Shown piece by piece: positions 18,921 through 28,527 of a stretch of DNA of 64,000 nucleotides. The notes under the pieces were generated by a model. The model saw only the letters and a list, made by a program, of their open reading frames with translations. It made no database searches and was not told where the DNA came from. Origin of the DNA: Colwellia sp. (GTDB taxonomy: Bacteria > Pseudomonadota > Gammaproteobacteria > Enterobacterales > Alteromonadaceae); contig JABSOY010000009.1 of NCBI GenBank assembly GCA_013215385.1, forward strand, positions 62,001-126,000, read 5' to 3'. Both the position numbers and the translations under genes were made by a program. The number at the start of each line of letters is the position of its first letter. The stretch's first letter is position 1.

Positions 18921-20069
18921 ATGGAATTTATTTTTTGGCTATGCATTGGCCTTATCGGATTTAGTTACATTGCTTTTCCACTGGTACTAATACTTGCAAC
19001 AAAACTATTTGGTAAAAAAAATAGTAAGAGAAATATTACAGAAATCACCGAATGGCCTGAAGTTGCCGTTGTTATAGCAGCATTCAATGAAGAGCAAGAT
19101 ATTAAGCAACGTGTAGAAAACTTACTTGAACAAGACTATCCAGCAGATAAAATCACATATTATATCGGTTCTGATGGTAGCACAGATAAAACCAACGAAA
19201 TTCTAAGTGAATTTACTGACTCTCGTCTTAATGCACAATTATTTGAAGTAAACCGTGGTAAAGCAAGTGTCTTAAATAATTTAATTGAACTTGTAGAACA
19301 ACCCGTTATTATCTTTTCTGATGCCAATACTCACTTTGAAAGTGATGCCATTAAGCGCCTAGTTGCCCATTTTGAAGATGATAAAGTAGGTGCTGTTTGT
19401 GGTGAACTCAATTTATTCAATTCGGGCGGTAACGACAATAAAGACAGTACTTACTGGCGTTACGAACAGTTTTTAAAAGACAAAGAAGGCCAGTTAGATG
19501 CTCTACTTGGAGCTAATGGAGCAATATATGCTATTCGCAGTCATCTTTATACGCCGATCCCTGCAAATACAGTTGTAGATGATTTTCTTATTGTCATGAA
19601 TGTGGCGAAAGCGAAGTATAGAATAATTTATGACAAAGAAGCACTTGCCCATGAAGAGATTGCCCCATCAATTGCAGAAGAAAGTAAAAGACGCATCAGA
19701 ATAGGAACAGGTAATTACCAAGCTTTTACTCGCTTGTATTGGGCACTTAATCCTCTAATTGGCTGGCGATTTTTCAGTTACTTTTCTCATAAGGTATTGC
19801 GTTGGTTTACACCTCATTTAATGATTATTGTATTAATGAGTAATGTCATCCTTATAGGTGATACTTTATATAATACAGCGTTATTAATACAGATTATTGC
19901 ATACTTTGTTGCCATTTGGGGGCAAAGAATGAGCGACAAAGGCATGGCTATTCCTTCATCTGTCGCTTTACTTACTTTTTTTGTTTCTATGAATTTCGCC
20001 TTATTACAAGGGTTTTACCGTTTTGCATTTAAAAATGTGAAAGGCACATGGCAAAGGACTTCTCGCTAA
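18921..20069 (+). CDS. Membrane glycosyltransferase family 2 (processive-type)
   Basis: A 382-residue protein with an N-terminal membrane anchor, a GT2 catalytic domain (VAVVIAAFNEEQDI, GSDGSTDKT with Asp85, FSDANTHF) and two or three C-terminal membrane helices (around residues 300-370). This arrangement resembles exosortase-associated and cellulose/hyaluronan-type GT2 enzymes. It may assemble or extend the chain at the inner membrane. Its 3' end meets the following start in a TAATG. Confidence 0.88.
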   Translation: MEFIFWLCIGLIGFSYIAFPLVLILATKLFGKKNSKRNITEITEWPEVAVVIAAFNEEQDIKQRVENLLEQDYPADKITYYIGSDGSTDKTNEILSEFTDSRLNAQLFEVNRGKASVLNNLIELVEQPVIIFSDANTHFESDAIKRLVAHFEDDKVGAVCGELNLFNSGGNDNKDSTYWRYEQFLKDKEGQLDALLGANGAIYAIRSHLYTPIPANTVVDDFLIVMNVAKAKYRIIYDKEALAHEEIAPSIAEESKRRIRIGTGNYQAFTRLYWALNPLIGWRFFSYFSHKVLRWFTPHLMIIVLMSNVILIGDTLYNTALLIQIIAYFVAIWGQRMSDKGMAIPSSVALLTFFVSMNFALLQGFYRFAFKNVKGTWQRTSR

Positions 20070-21241
20070 TGACACTACTTACTATTCTTATTTTTTTTAT
20101 TCTTGGCATAACTGCAGTTACTATAATTATTAGAAAGAAACATATGCATTTATGGCTTGGGCATTACTTAAAGAGAAAGCTAACACTAAGAACTAAAACA
20201 AATAAGACTAAGCATATTATGTTTTGTTTTGTTGACCACTATGAGCCTATGTGGGGAAAAGATATTCCTTATGAGCAAGAGTGTGCGAGAGTAAACCGCT
20301 GGCATATTGATTACCCAAAAGTTGCAGGTAAATTTAAAGATGCAGACGGTTGCTATCCTAAACACACATTCTTTTATCCAGAAGAGGAATACCGACAAGA
20401 ACATTTAGATAAAGTTACTGAGCTATGCCAACAAGGCTTTGGTGAAATAGAAATTCACTTACATCATGATAACGATACCAGTGATAATTTGAGACAAACT
20501 TTAGAACGTTTTACTGAAACTCTACATGAAAATCATGGTGCCTTTACACGGGACGAAAGTTCAGGGAAGTTACAGTACAATTTTATTCATGGTAACTGGT
20601 GCTTAGACAATAGCCGACCTGATGGTAAATGGTGTGGTGTTAATGATGAGTTAATCGTACTAAAGGAAACCGGCTGTTATGCCGATTTAACTTTTCCTTC
20701 TGCACCAAGTGATACCCAACCTTCTTTTGCTAATGAAATTTATTATGCCAAGGATGATCCACTAAAACCTAAATCTCATAATACAGGTAAAAAAGTTAAG
20801 GTCGGAGGGGAAAGTTGGGGTGACATGATGCTTATTACAGGGCCATTAGGCTTAAATTGGAAACACCGTAAGAAGGGGATTTTTCCACAAATTGAAAATA
20901 GTGATATACGTGGCTCTATGCCTCCAACTAAAGATAGAGTAGACCTTTGGGTTGATAGTGCAATTTCAGTTGAAGGAAAGCCTGATTGGTTGTTTATTAA
21001 GATACATACTCATGGAACACAAGAACAAGATATGGACACTCTGCTAGGTAAGCCTTTCGAAGAAATGAATGAGTACCTGCTTGAAAAGTATAATGATGGG
21101 GAAAACTACGTAATGCATTTTGTTTCTGCTAGAGAGATGTACAACATCGTTAAAGCTGCAGAAGCTAATAAGCAAGAGAACCCACATCAGTATCGCGATT
21201 ATATTGTTCCTGCTCCAAAATATAAAAACAAATCAGCCTAA
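20069..21241 (+). CDS. Polysaccharide deacetylase-like protein of unassigned family
   Basis: About 390 residues from the TAATG-coupled ATG at 20069 (an in-frame ATG at 20048 is also possible). An N-terminal hydrophobic anchor (TLLTILIFFILGITAVTIII) is followed by a soluble domain with NodB-like landmarks: CFVDHYEPMW as the possible metal Asp/His region, EIEIHLHHDND, and a late KIHTHGTQEQDM. The overall (beta/alpha) layout and its place between two deacetylases suggest a CE4-type enzyme, but the canonical TFDDGP motif is missing. I do not recognise a named family. Confidence 0.6.
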   Translation: MTLLTILIFFILGITAVTIIIRKKHMHLWLGHYLKRKLTLRTKTNKTKHIMFCFVDHYEPMWGKDIPYEQECARVNRWHIDYPKVAGKFKDADGCYPKHTFFYPEEEYRQEHLDKVTELCQQGFGEIEIHLHHDNDTSDNLRQTLERFTETLHENHGAFTRDESSGKLQYNFIHGNWCLDNSRPDGKWCGVNDELIVLKETGCYADLTFPSAPSDTQPSFANEIYYAKDDPLKPKSHNTGKKVKVGGESWGDMMLITGPLGLNWKHRKKGIFPQIENSDIRGSMPPTKDRVDLWVDSAISVEGKPDWLFIKIHTHGTQEQDMDTLLGKPFEEMNEYLLEKYNDGENYVMHFVSAREMYNIVKAAEANKQENPHQYRDYIVPAPKYKNKSA

Positions 21242-21248
21242 GTTTTTC

Positions 21249-22244
21249 ATGAATCTGATAAGTAAAATACTAGAGTTAAGCCCTTTAATCTGGCCAATAA
21301 AGCCTAATGGGCTCTATGTTTACAATTATCATCGAATAGGTGATCCAAATAAGACTGCTTTTGATCCAAATGTGTTCAGCTGTAGCGAAACAATGTTTGA
21401 AAAACATGTACAATTCTATAACGCCAATTTTGATGTTGTGTCTATTGGTGAACTAACAAAGCTAATCAAACAAAATGTAAAGATCAAAGAAAAGTTAGCA
21501 CTTATTACTTTTGATGATGGCTATATAGATAACTATCAATTAGCTTTCCCTATTCTAAAAAAATTAAATACTCCAGCAAGTTTTTTTATTGCAACAGATT
21601 TTATTGATCATAATGTTCTACCTTGGTGGGATGAGATTGCCTTTATTATTAAACATTGTCAGCAGCAACAAATTAAAATGCCCAGATGGCCTGCACCACT
21701 GAATCTTACAGGCTTATCCGAATCTGATAAGATACGCTTTGTTTTAAAGCAAATAAAAGCAGATGCAAGTATGAGTATGGCTGAAAAGATCAGTCAATTG
21801 AAAAGCGCAGTAAATTGGCAGCAAACTAAATCACTTCCTGATAGAGAACTATTCATGTCTTGGCAGCAAATAAAGAAAATGCATGATAATGGTATGGATA
21901 TTGGTTCTCAATCATGCAGTCATCGAATAATGTCACACTTATCTGCTGAAGAGCAACGACAAGAGGCAAGGCAATCAAAAGAAAGAATCGAAGAAGAAAT
22001 AGGTGATAAAATATCGAGTTTTACTTATCCTGTTGGTGGAACTCATGCTTTTAATAAAACGACAATGCAAATATTAGAAGAGGAAGGCTATCAAATAGCA
22101 TTTTCTTTTATTGCTGGAATTAATCATAAAATAAATACTGACAATATATTCAAGCTTGCCCGATTTTCAGTAGATAGCAATTGCACGGTTCAAGAGCTAA
22201 AAAGAAGAGTTAACAAAGCAACTATATCGCACTACCTAAAATAA
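21249..22244 (+). CDS. Polysaccharide deacetylase (NodB-like, XrtA-locus type)
   Basis: I place the start at the ATG at 21249 (331 residues), because the upstream extension lies inside the previous gene. The CE4 motifs are GLYVYNYHRIGDP, LITFDDGYIDNY (catalytic/metal Asp pair), IGSQSCSHRIMSHLS (metal His residues) and SFTYPVGG. It is longer than the first deacetylase of this operon and resembles the deacetylases of exosortase A loci. It is the last gene of the plus-strand operon, converging on a minus-strand glycosyltransferase 40 bases away. Confidence 0.88.
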   Translation: MNLISKILELSPLIWPIKPNGLYVYNYHRIGDPNKTAFDPNVFSCSETMFEKHVQFYNANFDVVSIGELTKLIKQNVKIKEKLALITFDDGYIDNYQLAFPILKKLNTPASFFIATDFIDHNVLPWWDEIAFIIKHCQQQQIKMPRWPAPLNLTGLSESDKIRFVLKQIKADASMSMAEKISQLKSAVNWQQTKSLPDRELFMSWQQIKKMHDNGMDIGSQSCSHRIMSHLSAEEQRQEARQSKERIEEEIGDKISSFTYPVGGTHAFNKTTMQILEEEGYQIAFSFIAGINHKINTDNIFKLARFSVDSNCTVQELKRRVNKATISHYLK

Positions 22245-22284
22245 AAACACTTGCAATTATTAGTCAACAGAATGATATCTTTAA

Positions 22285-23280
22285 TTAGATCTTTCTATTA
22301 TCAAAAAAATTAATAGCCTTCTCTTCTGGATTTTCTATTGGATCCCAGACTGGGTAAATTAATGTTTTTATCTTAGAAATAGCACGAGTCACTTGGTTTG
22401 CAATGCTAATAGGTATATATAACCAACGACAAAATAAAAAGACTTTCCTTCTAAATACCCAATGATACATAGCCTGCTCAGCATAAAAGTTATACCCCCA
22501 ACGTTGCTCAAATAATCGTGATGACTGCCAGGTAAGCGCTTTATTCCACCGAAAGAAAAAGAATTTCATGTCGTCTAACTCCATTCTGGTACCTAAATTA
22601 TCAAAAATAACTACAGAGTTAGGTTGAGAAAACACTTTATAACCTAATTTTTTCAGTTGAATAGCGATGTCGATATGTTCACGAATAACCAAATGGGGGA
22701 GTTCAATTTCTTGTAAAACCTTGGTGTTAAACAAAGCGCCATGCAATTCAAACATTTCCGAAGAAACAACGTTTTTAGGGATATCTTCGGGTAACGCTCT
22801 TCGTAAGTGTTTCTCTTCGATAAGGTAATCAACCCCTTCTATTTCTACCAATGTTATTTCATTAGTAAATAAGTGGTTGCGTAACGGGGCTCCAATATCG
22901 ACGCCTGATTTTTCTAAAGTTAGAGGATTAACAACCGCTATCTTGTCATCGCTCTCAGCCACTTCTAATAATAAAGCTAACCACCCCTTGGTAACATTCG
23001 AGTCGTTATCTAAAAACATTACAAAAGTTGTCGTAATAAAGTCTCGAATATTACGCATCGCCTCCATAGGAATGATTAAGCCCATTTCGATTATCTCAGC
23101 GTTGCTTTTATCTGCCAGCACGCTTTTAAGTTCACGTTTAATCCGGTGTGGGTAGTCTAAATCTAATACCTTTAAATAGAATGGTTCATGAGTTAATGCG
23201 TATATATTTTTAATGCATTCAATAACACCCGAATATCTATCTCGAGGTGTAATTACTATGGTTACTTTTGCACCGTTCAT
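22285..23280 (-). CDS. Glycosyltransferase family 2-like protein
   Basis: A 331-residue protein with a GT-A-like N-terminal domain: VTIVITPRDRYSGVIECIKNIYA, then FVMFLDNDSNVTKGWLALLL, where DND is the likely metal-binding site. The C-terminal third is helical and aromatic-rich (MYHWVFRRKVFLFCRWLY), perhaps membrane-associated. It is co-directional with the next minus-strand GT4 gene, 17 bases apart. Donor and acceptor unknown. Confidence 0.75.
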   Translation of the reverse strand: MNGAKVTIVITPRDRYSGVIECIKNIYALTHEPFYLKVLDLDYPHRIKRELKSVLADKSNAEIIEMGLIIPMEAMRNIRDFITTTFVMFLDNDSNVTKGWLALLLEVAESDDKIAVVNPLTLEKSGVDIGAPLRNHLFTNEITLVEIEGVDYLIEEKHLRRALPEDIPKNVVSSEMFELHGALFNTKVLQEIELPHLVIREHIDIAIQLKKLGYKVFSQPNSVVIFDNLGTRMELDDMKFFFFRWNKALTWQSSRLFEQRWGYNFYAEQAMYHWVFRRKVFLFCRWLYIPISIANQVTRAISKIKTLIYPVWDPIENPEEKAINFFDNRKI

Positions 23281-23297
23281 TATTATTCCCTTTTGAT

Positions 23298-24398
23298 TTA
23301 AGTGTCTTTAACCTGTTGGAATATTTCTAAATATCGATTAATCATATGCAGGAGAGAAAAGCTTTTTGTAACACGGTTAAAGCCATTATCACCATATTTT
23401 TTTCGTAATGTTTCAGAATTAATCAGTGTAGTCATTGCTATTGCTAATTGCCCCGGAGAAGCCGGAGGGACTAAAATACCAGTTTCCTCTGAAATAACAA
23501 TCTCTGTGATGCCGCCCACGGCTGTAGCAACAACAGGTTTTGCTTTTGCGCCAGCTTCAACAAAAACCAAGCCGAAAGCCTCTTCAATCGAGGGTTGAAT
23601 GAATATATCACACGCCTCTATCCACATTGGAGCATTATCAATTTGACCAAGAAAGGAAACATATTTTTCAATATCTAATTTCATAACTAAATCAATCAGT
23701 ACCTTTTTCTCACTGCTCACACCGTCTCCGGCTATATATAGATGAACGTTAGGATTCGCCTTAACAATTAAGACTAATGCCCTAATAGTATCTTGATGAC
23801 CTTTAATTCCTCCTAAATGCCCTATACTTAAAAGAGCAATTTCATTGCAATCGATAGCTAAATAATTACGAGCTTCATAAATTGATTTCACTGTCGGCTT
23901 ATTCGATATATATGTACCACCATGAATAACGTCGCACTTATTTTCAGGAAGCTGCAAATTTGTTGTCAGTAATGAAAGTCTGCTATAAGAAACTGCGATA
24001 AAATATGATGAAAATAGCTTTATTAATTTATTAACTGGGTTGGGTTGATATTTTGATAAATCTGAACGGTGAAATGTTGCAACTGTTTTTACACCACAGG
24101 TAAAACCAGCAATACTGGCATAAAGCTGACTAAGCTCACAATGTGCGTGAATAAGATTAATGTTATGATTTTTAATTATTTTTCTGATGTGAAAAATAAG
24201 CCTCCAATCAATCCTTTCTTTTTTATAAATAACTTGTAAATTGGGAATGTGTATCCAAGATACTGGTTTAGAAAGACATAAAGAGACAGTATAAATTCCT
24301 TGCTGTTTTAGACCTAAAACAGTATCTATAAATCTAGTTGTTCTACCACCTTTTCCTAAACTTTGAACAACTTCAAGGACCCTTACAGGAGATGACAT
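23298..24398 (-). CDS. Glycosyltransferase family 4
   Basis: A 366-residue GT-B enzyme. I choose the ATG at 24398 (MSSPVRVLEVVQSLGKGG) because GGAAG lies 7 bases upstream; the ATG at 24443 would add 15 residues but has no ribosome-binding site. The acceptor loop GKGGRTTRFID, LIHAHCELSQLY, the donor strand LLSIGHLGGIKGHQDTIRAL and the E-x7-E motif EEAFGLVFVEAGAKAKP are visible. It forms a two-gene unit with the downstream GT2-like gene. Confidence 0.85.
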   Translation of the reverse strand: MSSPVRVLEVVQSLGKGGRTTRFIDTVLGLKQQGIYTVSLCLSKPVSWIHIPNLQVIYKKERIDWRLIFHIRKIIKNHNINLIHAHCELSQLYASIAGFTCGVKTVATFHRSDLSKYQPNPVNKLIKLFSSYFIAVSYSRLSLLTTNLQLPENKCDVIHGGTYISNKPTVKSIYEARNYLAIDCNEIALLSIGHLGGIKGHQDTIRALVLIVKANPNVHLYIAGDGVSSEKKVLIDLVMKLDIEKYVSFLGQIDNAPMWIEACDIFIQPSIEEAFGLVFVEAGAKAKPVVATAVGGITEIVISEETGILVPPASPGQLAIAMTTLINSETLRKKYGDNGFNRVTKSFSLLHMINRYLEIFQQVKDT

Positions 24399-24460
24399 AT
24401 ATTTATACTTCCGAACTGGAAACATGAATATAATATAGAACATATCTGGCGTACAACAAC

Positions 24461-24489
24461 AGCATTAGTACTTAAACAGTACTAATGCT
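24461..24489. repeat. 12-bp perfect inverted repeat upstream of minus-strand GT4 gene
   Basis: The arms at 24461-24472 and 24478-24489 are exact reverse complements around a 5-base loop. It lies 110 bases downstream of the sugar-transferase stop and 63 bases upstream of the GT4 start, both minus strand. There is no T-tract on that strand, so it is either a weak terminator/attenuator or an operator. Confidence 0.55.
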
Positions 24490-24598
24490 TAAATAAACTT
24501 AAAACTTCCAGATTATTAATTTGGTTTGATCATCCTAAAATGAACAATAACGCTATGGAACTAAAACAATATTATCCAAATTAACTCCCTATATTTTA

Positions 24599-26002
24599 TT
24601 ATCTCCCTTTACCAAACAGAACAATTTCAACAGTTCGAATCAAAATCAACAAATCCAACATAAAGCTTCGGTGTTTAACGTAGTACAAATCGTATTTTAA
24701 TTTTTCTAATGAGTCTTCTTCCGTACAACCATATGGATATTTCAACTGTGCCCAGCCTGTTAAACCTGGTTTTACATTGTGACGTTCATTGTAATAAGGC
24801 AAATTTTTAATCAACTGCTGAACAAATTCAGGACGTTCAGGTCGAGGGCCAACGAACCCCATATCGCCTCGTAGTACATTTAAAATCTGTGGTAATTCAT
24901 CAACCCGATATTTACGGATAAATTTGCCAATGGTGGTTGTGCGGTCATCATTTTCAGAGGCCATTTGAGCGCCATTTTTCTCAGCATCAATGCGCATACT
25001 TCTAAATTTATAAATATTAAAGGCTTGTCCGTCTAACCCAACGCGCTCTTGCAAATAGAAAATCGGAGCACTCATGCCCTCGTCTAATTTAATAAGGATG
25101 GCTGTAATTAACATCACTGGCCAAGTAACTAGCGACAACAATATAGCAATACCCGCATTAAATACCCAATCTAAGGTATTACGTAAGTGATTAGCGGAAG
25201 CGAAACCATTAGAATATATAACCCAACTTGGGTAGATAAGGTTTACAGCAATCTGTCCGGTTTCGCGCTCAATAAAGTCGAGAATTTCAGTGATTTCTAC
25301 ACCACGAATTTTACAAGCAAAAAGTTCGTCTACAGGCAAATTATCACGTCTTTCATCGCTAGCGACTACTATTTCATCTATGCCATGTTCTAGTGCATAA
25401 TTAACCAATGAGCCATCAAGTTCAATACGATTCTCATTTACTATGCCATTTTCTGTGTCGCCAGGCATGATTACAAAACCATGCATATAAAAACCTTGTC
25501 TATCAACATCTCGTCGCATTCTTTTTTCAATAATAGATGCTCTATCTCCAGCGCCTAACACTAAAACCACACGTTTATTAAAACCAAAAAAATCAACTTG
25601 TAGGGTAACGTAACGAAAGGCACTCGCTACAATTAAGCTGATCAAAGCGGAAAGAGCCAACAACTCAACTTCCAAAGCATGTTGACCATATAAAGGATTT
25701 AAAAGCGTAACAATAAAAAAACCAATAGCTACAGAAACTAGCAATCGTCGAACAATGCCACGATAATTCTCACGTAATTTTGAGTTATATAAACCTAAAG
25801 CTAAAGAAGATAACTGTACAACTAAGGCAAAAACAATTGCACAAATAGCTAATCGATCGTTGGGAATGTCATGATGTTCGACAAATGAAAATAGGCTATT
25901 TAGGTAAACCGTAAGCAATAATGCCCCTGCAAAAAAGGCAAGTTCTATAATAACTAAAGATTTACTTCCCGACGATAGATCTCGAAACTTTGGGCTAGAC
26001 AT
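24599..26002 (-). CDS. Initiating undecaprenyl-phosphate sugar-1-phosphate transferase (EpsB/WbaP-like, exosortase A type)
   Basis: A 467-residue polyprenyl-phosphate glycosylphosphotransferase. Four N-terminal membrane helices are followed by a Rossmann-type CoA-binding-like domain (VVLVLGAGDRASIIEKRM), another hydrophobic re-entrant helix (~275-305) and the catalytic bacterial sugar transferase domain: FYLQERVGLDGQAFNIYKFRSM, then FIRKYRVDELPQILNVLRGDM and GPRPERPEF. It transfers a sugar-1-phosphate onto undecaprenyl phosphate, the first step of the repeat unit. It is divergently oriented from the export operon, sharing a 228-base regulatory gap. Confidence 0.93.
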   Translation of the reverse strand: MSSPKFRDLSSGSKSLVIIELAFFAGALLLTVYLNSLFSFVEHHDIPNDRLAICAIVFALVVQLSSLALGLYNSKLRENYRGIVRRLLVSVAIGFFIVTLLNPLYGQHALEVELLALSALISLIVASAFRYVTLQVDFFGFNKRVVLVLGAGDRASIIEKRMRRDVDRQGFYMHGFVIMPGDTENGIVNENRIELDGSLVNYALEHGIDEIVVASDERRDNLPVDELFACKIRGVEITEILDFIERETGQIAVNLIYPSWVIYSNGFASANHLRNTLDWVFNAGIAILLSLVTWPVMLITAILIKLDEGMSAPIFYLQERVGLDGQAFNIYKFRSMRIDAEKNGAQMASENDDRTTTIGKFIRKYRVDELPQILNVLRGDMGFVGPRPERPEFVQQLIKNLPYYNERHNVKPGLTGWAQLKYPYGCTEEDSLEKLKYDLYYVKHRSFMLDLLILIRTVEIVLFGKGR

Positions 26003-26090
26003 ACGAATTTAATATTCCCTGTATTACGATTAACAAATCACAACATTAAACATGCTGTGATTTTCAGTTGTATGGACCTTTTCCACCCTC

Positions 26091-26141
26091 TAGGTGAAAG
26101 CAGGTAAAATAATAACAAAAATTACAAATGTTTTACACCTA
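26091..26141. promoter_or_regulatory. Nested inverted repeats in the divergent promoter region of the export operon
   Basis: TAGGTG (26091-26096) faces CACCTA (26136-26141), and inside them GTAAAA (26104-26109) faces TTTTAC (26131-26136). The pair lies in the gap between the divergent sugar-transferase and export genes, so it is a candidate operator. A link to PrsR is inference only; no clear -24/-12 site was found. Confidence 0.3.
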
Positions 26142-26230
26142 TTAATATTGTGCAACCTATGTGAAAATCGCATACAATCTGGTAGTTTAGTATCAGTCTG
26201 ATAAATTCGAAGTATAAAAAGGTTAGAACC

Positions 26231-26866
26231 ATGGAAAAAAATATGTTCGGTAAACTCAAAGTAGTAACAATGTTGGTATTGGCTTATGTTATTTCTGCAT
26301 GCAGTAGCTTAACTTTACCACCGGCAACTGTTCATCAATCTAACACCGTAGATATATCGACATATAAATATCTTATTGGTGCAGGAGACGTGGTCAATAT
26401 TTTTGTTTGGCGTAACCCTGAGGTTTCAGGCACATTTGTCGTTCGCCCAGATGGTATGATCACAACTTCTTTAGTAGAAGATATCCCAGTTTCGGGTAAA
26501 ACACCCACTGAACTTGCTCGTACCATTGAAGAAATCCTTGCGACTTATTTAAGAGAGCCAACCGTTACCGTTACCGTAAATAATTTTGTCGGCCCATTTA
26601 GTGAACAAATACGCGTTATTGGTGAAGCATCAGAGCCCAAATCAATTAATTATACTCAGCAGATGACATTGCTTGATGTAATGATTCAAGTCGGTGGTTT
26701 AACCGAATTTGCTGATGGTAACGATGCTTTATTAGTAAGAGTCGAAAACGGTATTCAGAAGCAGTATGAAATATACATTGAAGATTTAATTAAAAACGGT
26801 GAAATAAGTGCAAATGTTGATGTTTTACCCGGTGATATTATTGTTATCCCTGAGACTTGGTTTTAA
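26231..26866 (+). CDS. Polysaccharide export lipoprotein, XrtA/PEP-CTERM type (Wza-like)
   Basis: A 211-residue outer-membrane export protein. The signal peptide ends in the lipobox VISACSS, with the lipidated Cys24. The Poly_export domain follows (YKYLIGAGDVVNIFVWRNPEVSG, VRPDGMITTSLVEDIPVSG). The SLBB-type segment then starts at about IRVIGEASEPKSINY. The short length is typical of the exosortase-associated subgroup. It should form the periplasmic/outer-membrane channel for the polymer, together with the chain-length protein encoded 53 bases downstream. Confidence 0.92.
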   Translation: MEKNMFGKLKVVTMLVLAYVISACSSLTLPPATVHQSNTVDISTYKYLIGAGDVVNIFVWRNPEVSGTFVVRPDGMITTSLVEDIPVSGKTPTELARTIEEILATYLREPTVTVTVNNFVGPFSEQIRVIGEASEPKSINYTQQMTLLDVMIQVGGLTEFADGNDALLVRVENGIQKQYEIYIEDLIKNGEISANVDVLPGDIIVIPETWF

Positions 26867-26919
26867 TTTTTAGTTAATCATTAGACATATTATTTATTCC
26901 CCGTATTTAGAGGTCAGGA

Positions 26920-28527
26920 ATGCAAGAAGTACTTGAACAAATGTTAGATTATTTAAAAGGTATATGGCTTAAGCGCCGTTATCTTATGATTGCCACTTGG
27001 CTTATTTGTCCTTTGGGTTGGTTTGCTGTTTCACAGCTACAAGATACCTATGAATCGGAGGCACGTGTATTTGCAGATACTCAGTCAATCTTAGGTCCGC
27101 TTTTAAAGGGTATGACTGTTGAAACAAATACCGATGCTCAAATTGCGTTAATGGTAAAAACCTTGCTTAGTCGCCCTAACCTAGAACGCATTGCTAGGAT
27201 GACTGATTTAGATGTACAAGCGAATACTCCAAAAGAATTTGATGCTTTAATAGAACGTTTAAAAACAGGTATAGATATAAAGAAAACCGGTGGTAGACGA
27301 CAAAATATTTTTAATATAACGTTCACAGATAAAGACTCTGTTATGGCTCGCGATGTTGTGCAGTCGGTAATAACTGTTTTTGTTGAAACCACCCGAGGAG
27401 ATAATCGTCGTAACTCAGATTCGGCACAAAAATTTATCAACAGTCAAATTAATGAGTATGAAAATCGTTTATTAAAATCTGAAGCACGCTTAACTAATTT
27501 CAAACAAAAATATAGTGATGTACTCCCTAACCAATATGGAGGGTACTATGTGAAGTTAAACAATTCGAAAGAGCAGTTAAAAGGCATTGAACTAGTTCTC
27601 CTCGAAACGAAAACACAACTATCAGCTTCAAAATCTAAATTAAGTAAATTAGGCAAATCATTTTCTTCTGATTCCTCTAAGCAAAATAACATTGTAGATT
27701 CAAATAGCATAAAAACTACCTATGATGACCGTATTTCTGAACTAGAGTCGCAGTTAGATTCATTACAACTTAGATATACTGATCAACACCCTGATGTGAA
27801 AGAAATACAACGACGACTTGAGAGTTTAACTAAAAAGCGAAATAGTGAAATTGAAGAATACCTAGCTAACAGTACCGGTAATGGTGATGAATATTCGCCA
27901 ATTAGTCAAAACCCGGTGATTCAGGATATTCAAATTCAAGTGAATCAACTTGAAGGACTAGTTGCTTCTCTGGAGGTAAGGGCAAATAACTACCGCAATA
28001 CGGTTAAAGAGCTTGAAAATAAAATTCATACCTTACCCGAAATTGAAGCTGAATTAGTCGGGCTCAATCGTGGCTACGATATAACGAATAAACAATACCA
28101 AGAATTATTAAATCGTAAAGAAAAAGCGATGATAGCGCAATCAGCAGATGAAACGACCAGTAAAATAAACTTCAAAGTTATTGACCCACCTCGAGCACCA
28201 TTAATACCTTCAGGGCCGAAGCGGTTTATATTTTATATTGTTGTGACCTTTTTAGGTGTTGGTGTTGGGTTAGGGCTTTCTTTCTTATTCAGTCAATTAA
28301 ATCCCGTTGTCACTTCAAGTAGCCAAGTAGCCCGCGCAACTGGCATTCCTATTTTTGGCATTGTTTCAGCGACTGAAAACCTGGGTTTGCAAAGCAAGGA
28401 TAAGAAAAAAACTATATTGTTTATTGTTTCAAATACCATGTTGCTTTCTATATTATGTTTTTTTATTGCTTATTCTCTATTCCCTGATGCAATACAAGCG
28501 CCGTTACATAGGATTTTTAATTTATGA
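26920..28527 (+). CDS. Polysaccharide chain-length determinant protein (Wzz-like, XrtA type)
   Basis: A 535-residue inner-membrane co-polymerase. N-terminal Wzz domain with a membrane helix at ~20-40 (YLMIATWLICPLGWFAV), a long periplasmic coiled-coil region with repeated Glu/Leu/Lys heptads (~165-390), the GNVR-like NRKEKAMIAQSADE segment, PPRAPLIPSGPKR, and two C-terminal membrane helices (~435 and ~495-515). Unlike BY-kinases fused to Wzz, the kinase is a separate downstream gene whose start overlaps this stop (ATGA). Confidence 0.92.
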   Translation: MQEVLEQMLDYLKGIWLKRRYLMIATWLICPLGWFAVSQLQDTYESEARVFADTQSILGPLLKGMTVETNTDAQIALMVKTLLSRPNLERIARMTDLDVQANTPKEFDALIERLKTGIDIKKTGGRRQNIFNITFTDKDSVMARDVVQSVITVFVETTRGDNRRNSDSAQKFINSQINEYENRLLKSEARLTNFKQKYSDVLPNQYGGYYVKLNNSKEQLKGIELVLLETKTQLSASKSKLSKLGKSFSSDSSKQNNIVDSNSIKTTYDDRISELESQLDSLQLRYTDQHPDVKEIQRRLESLTKKRNSEIEEYLANSTGNGDEYSPISQNPVIQDIQIQVNQLEGLVASLEVRANNYRNTVKELENKIHTLPEIEAELVGLNRGYDITNKQYQELLNRKEKAMIAQSADETTSKINFKVIDPPRAPLIPSGPKRFIFYIVVTFLGVGVGLGLSFLFSQLNPVVTSSSQVARATGIPIFGIVSATENLGLQSKDKKKTILFIVSNTMLLSILCFFIAYSLFPDAIQAPLHRIFNL

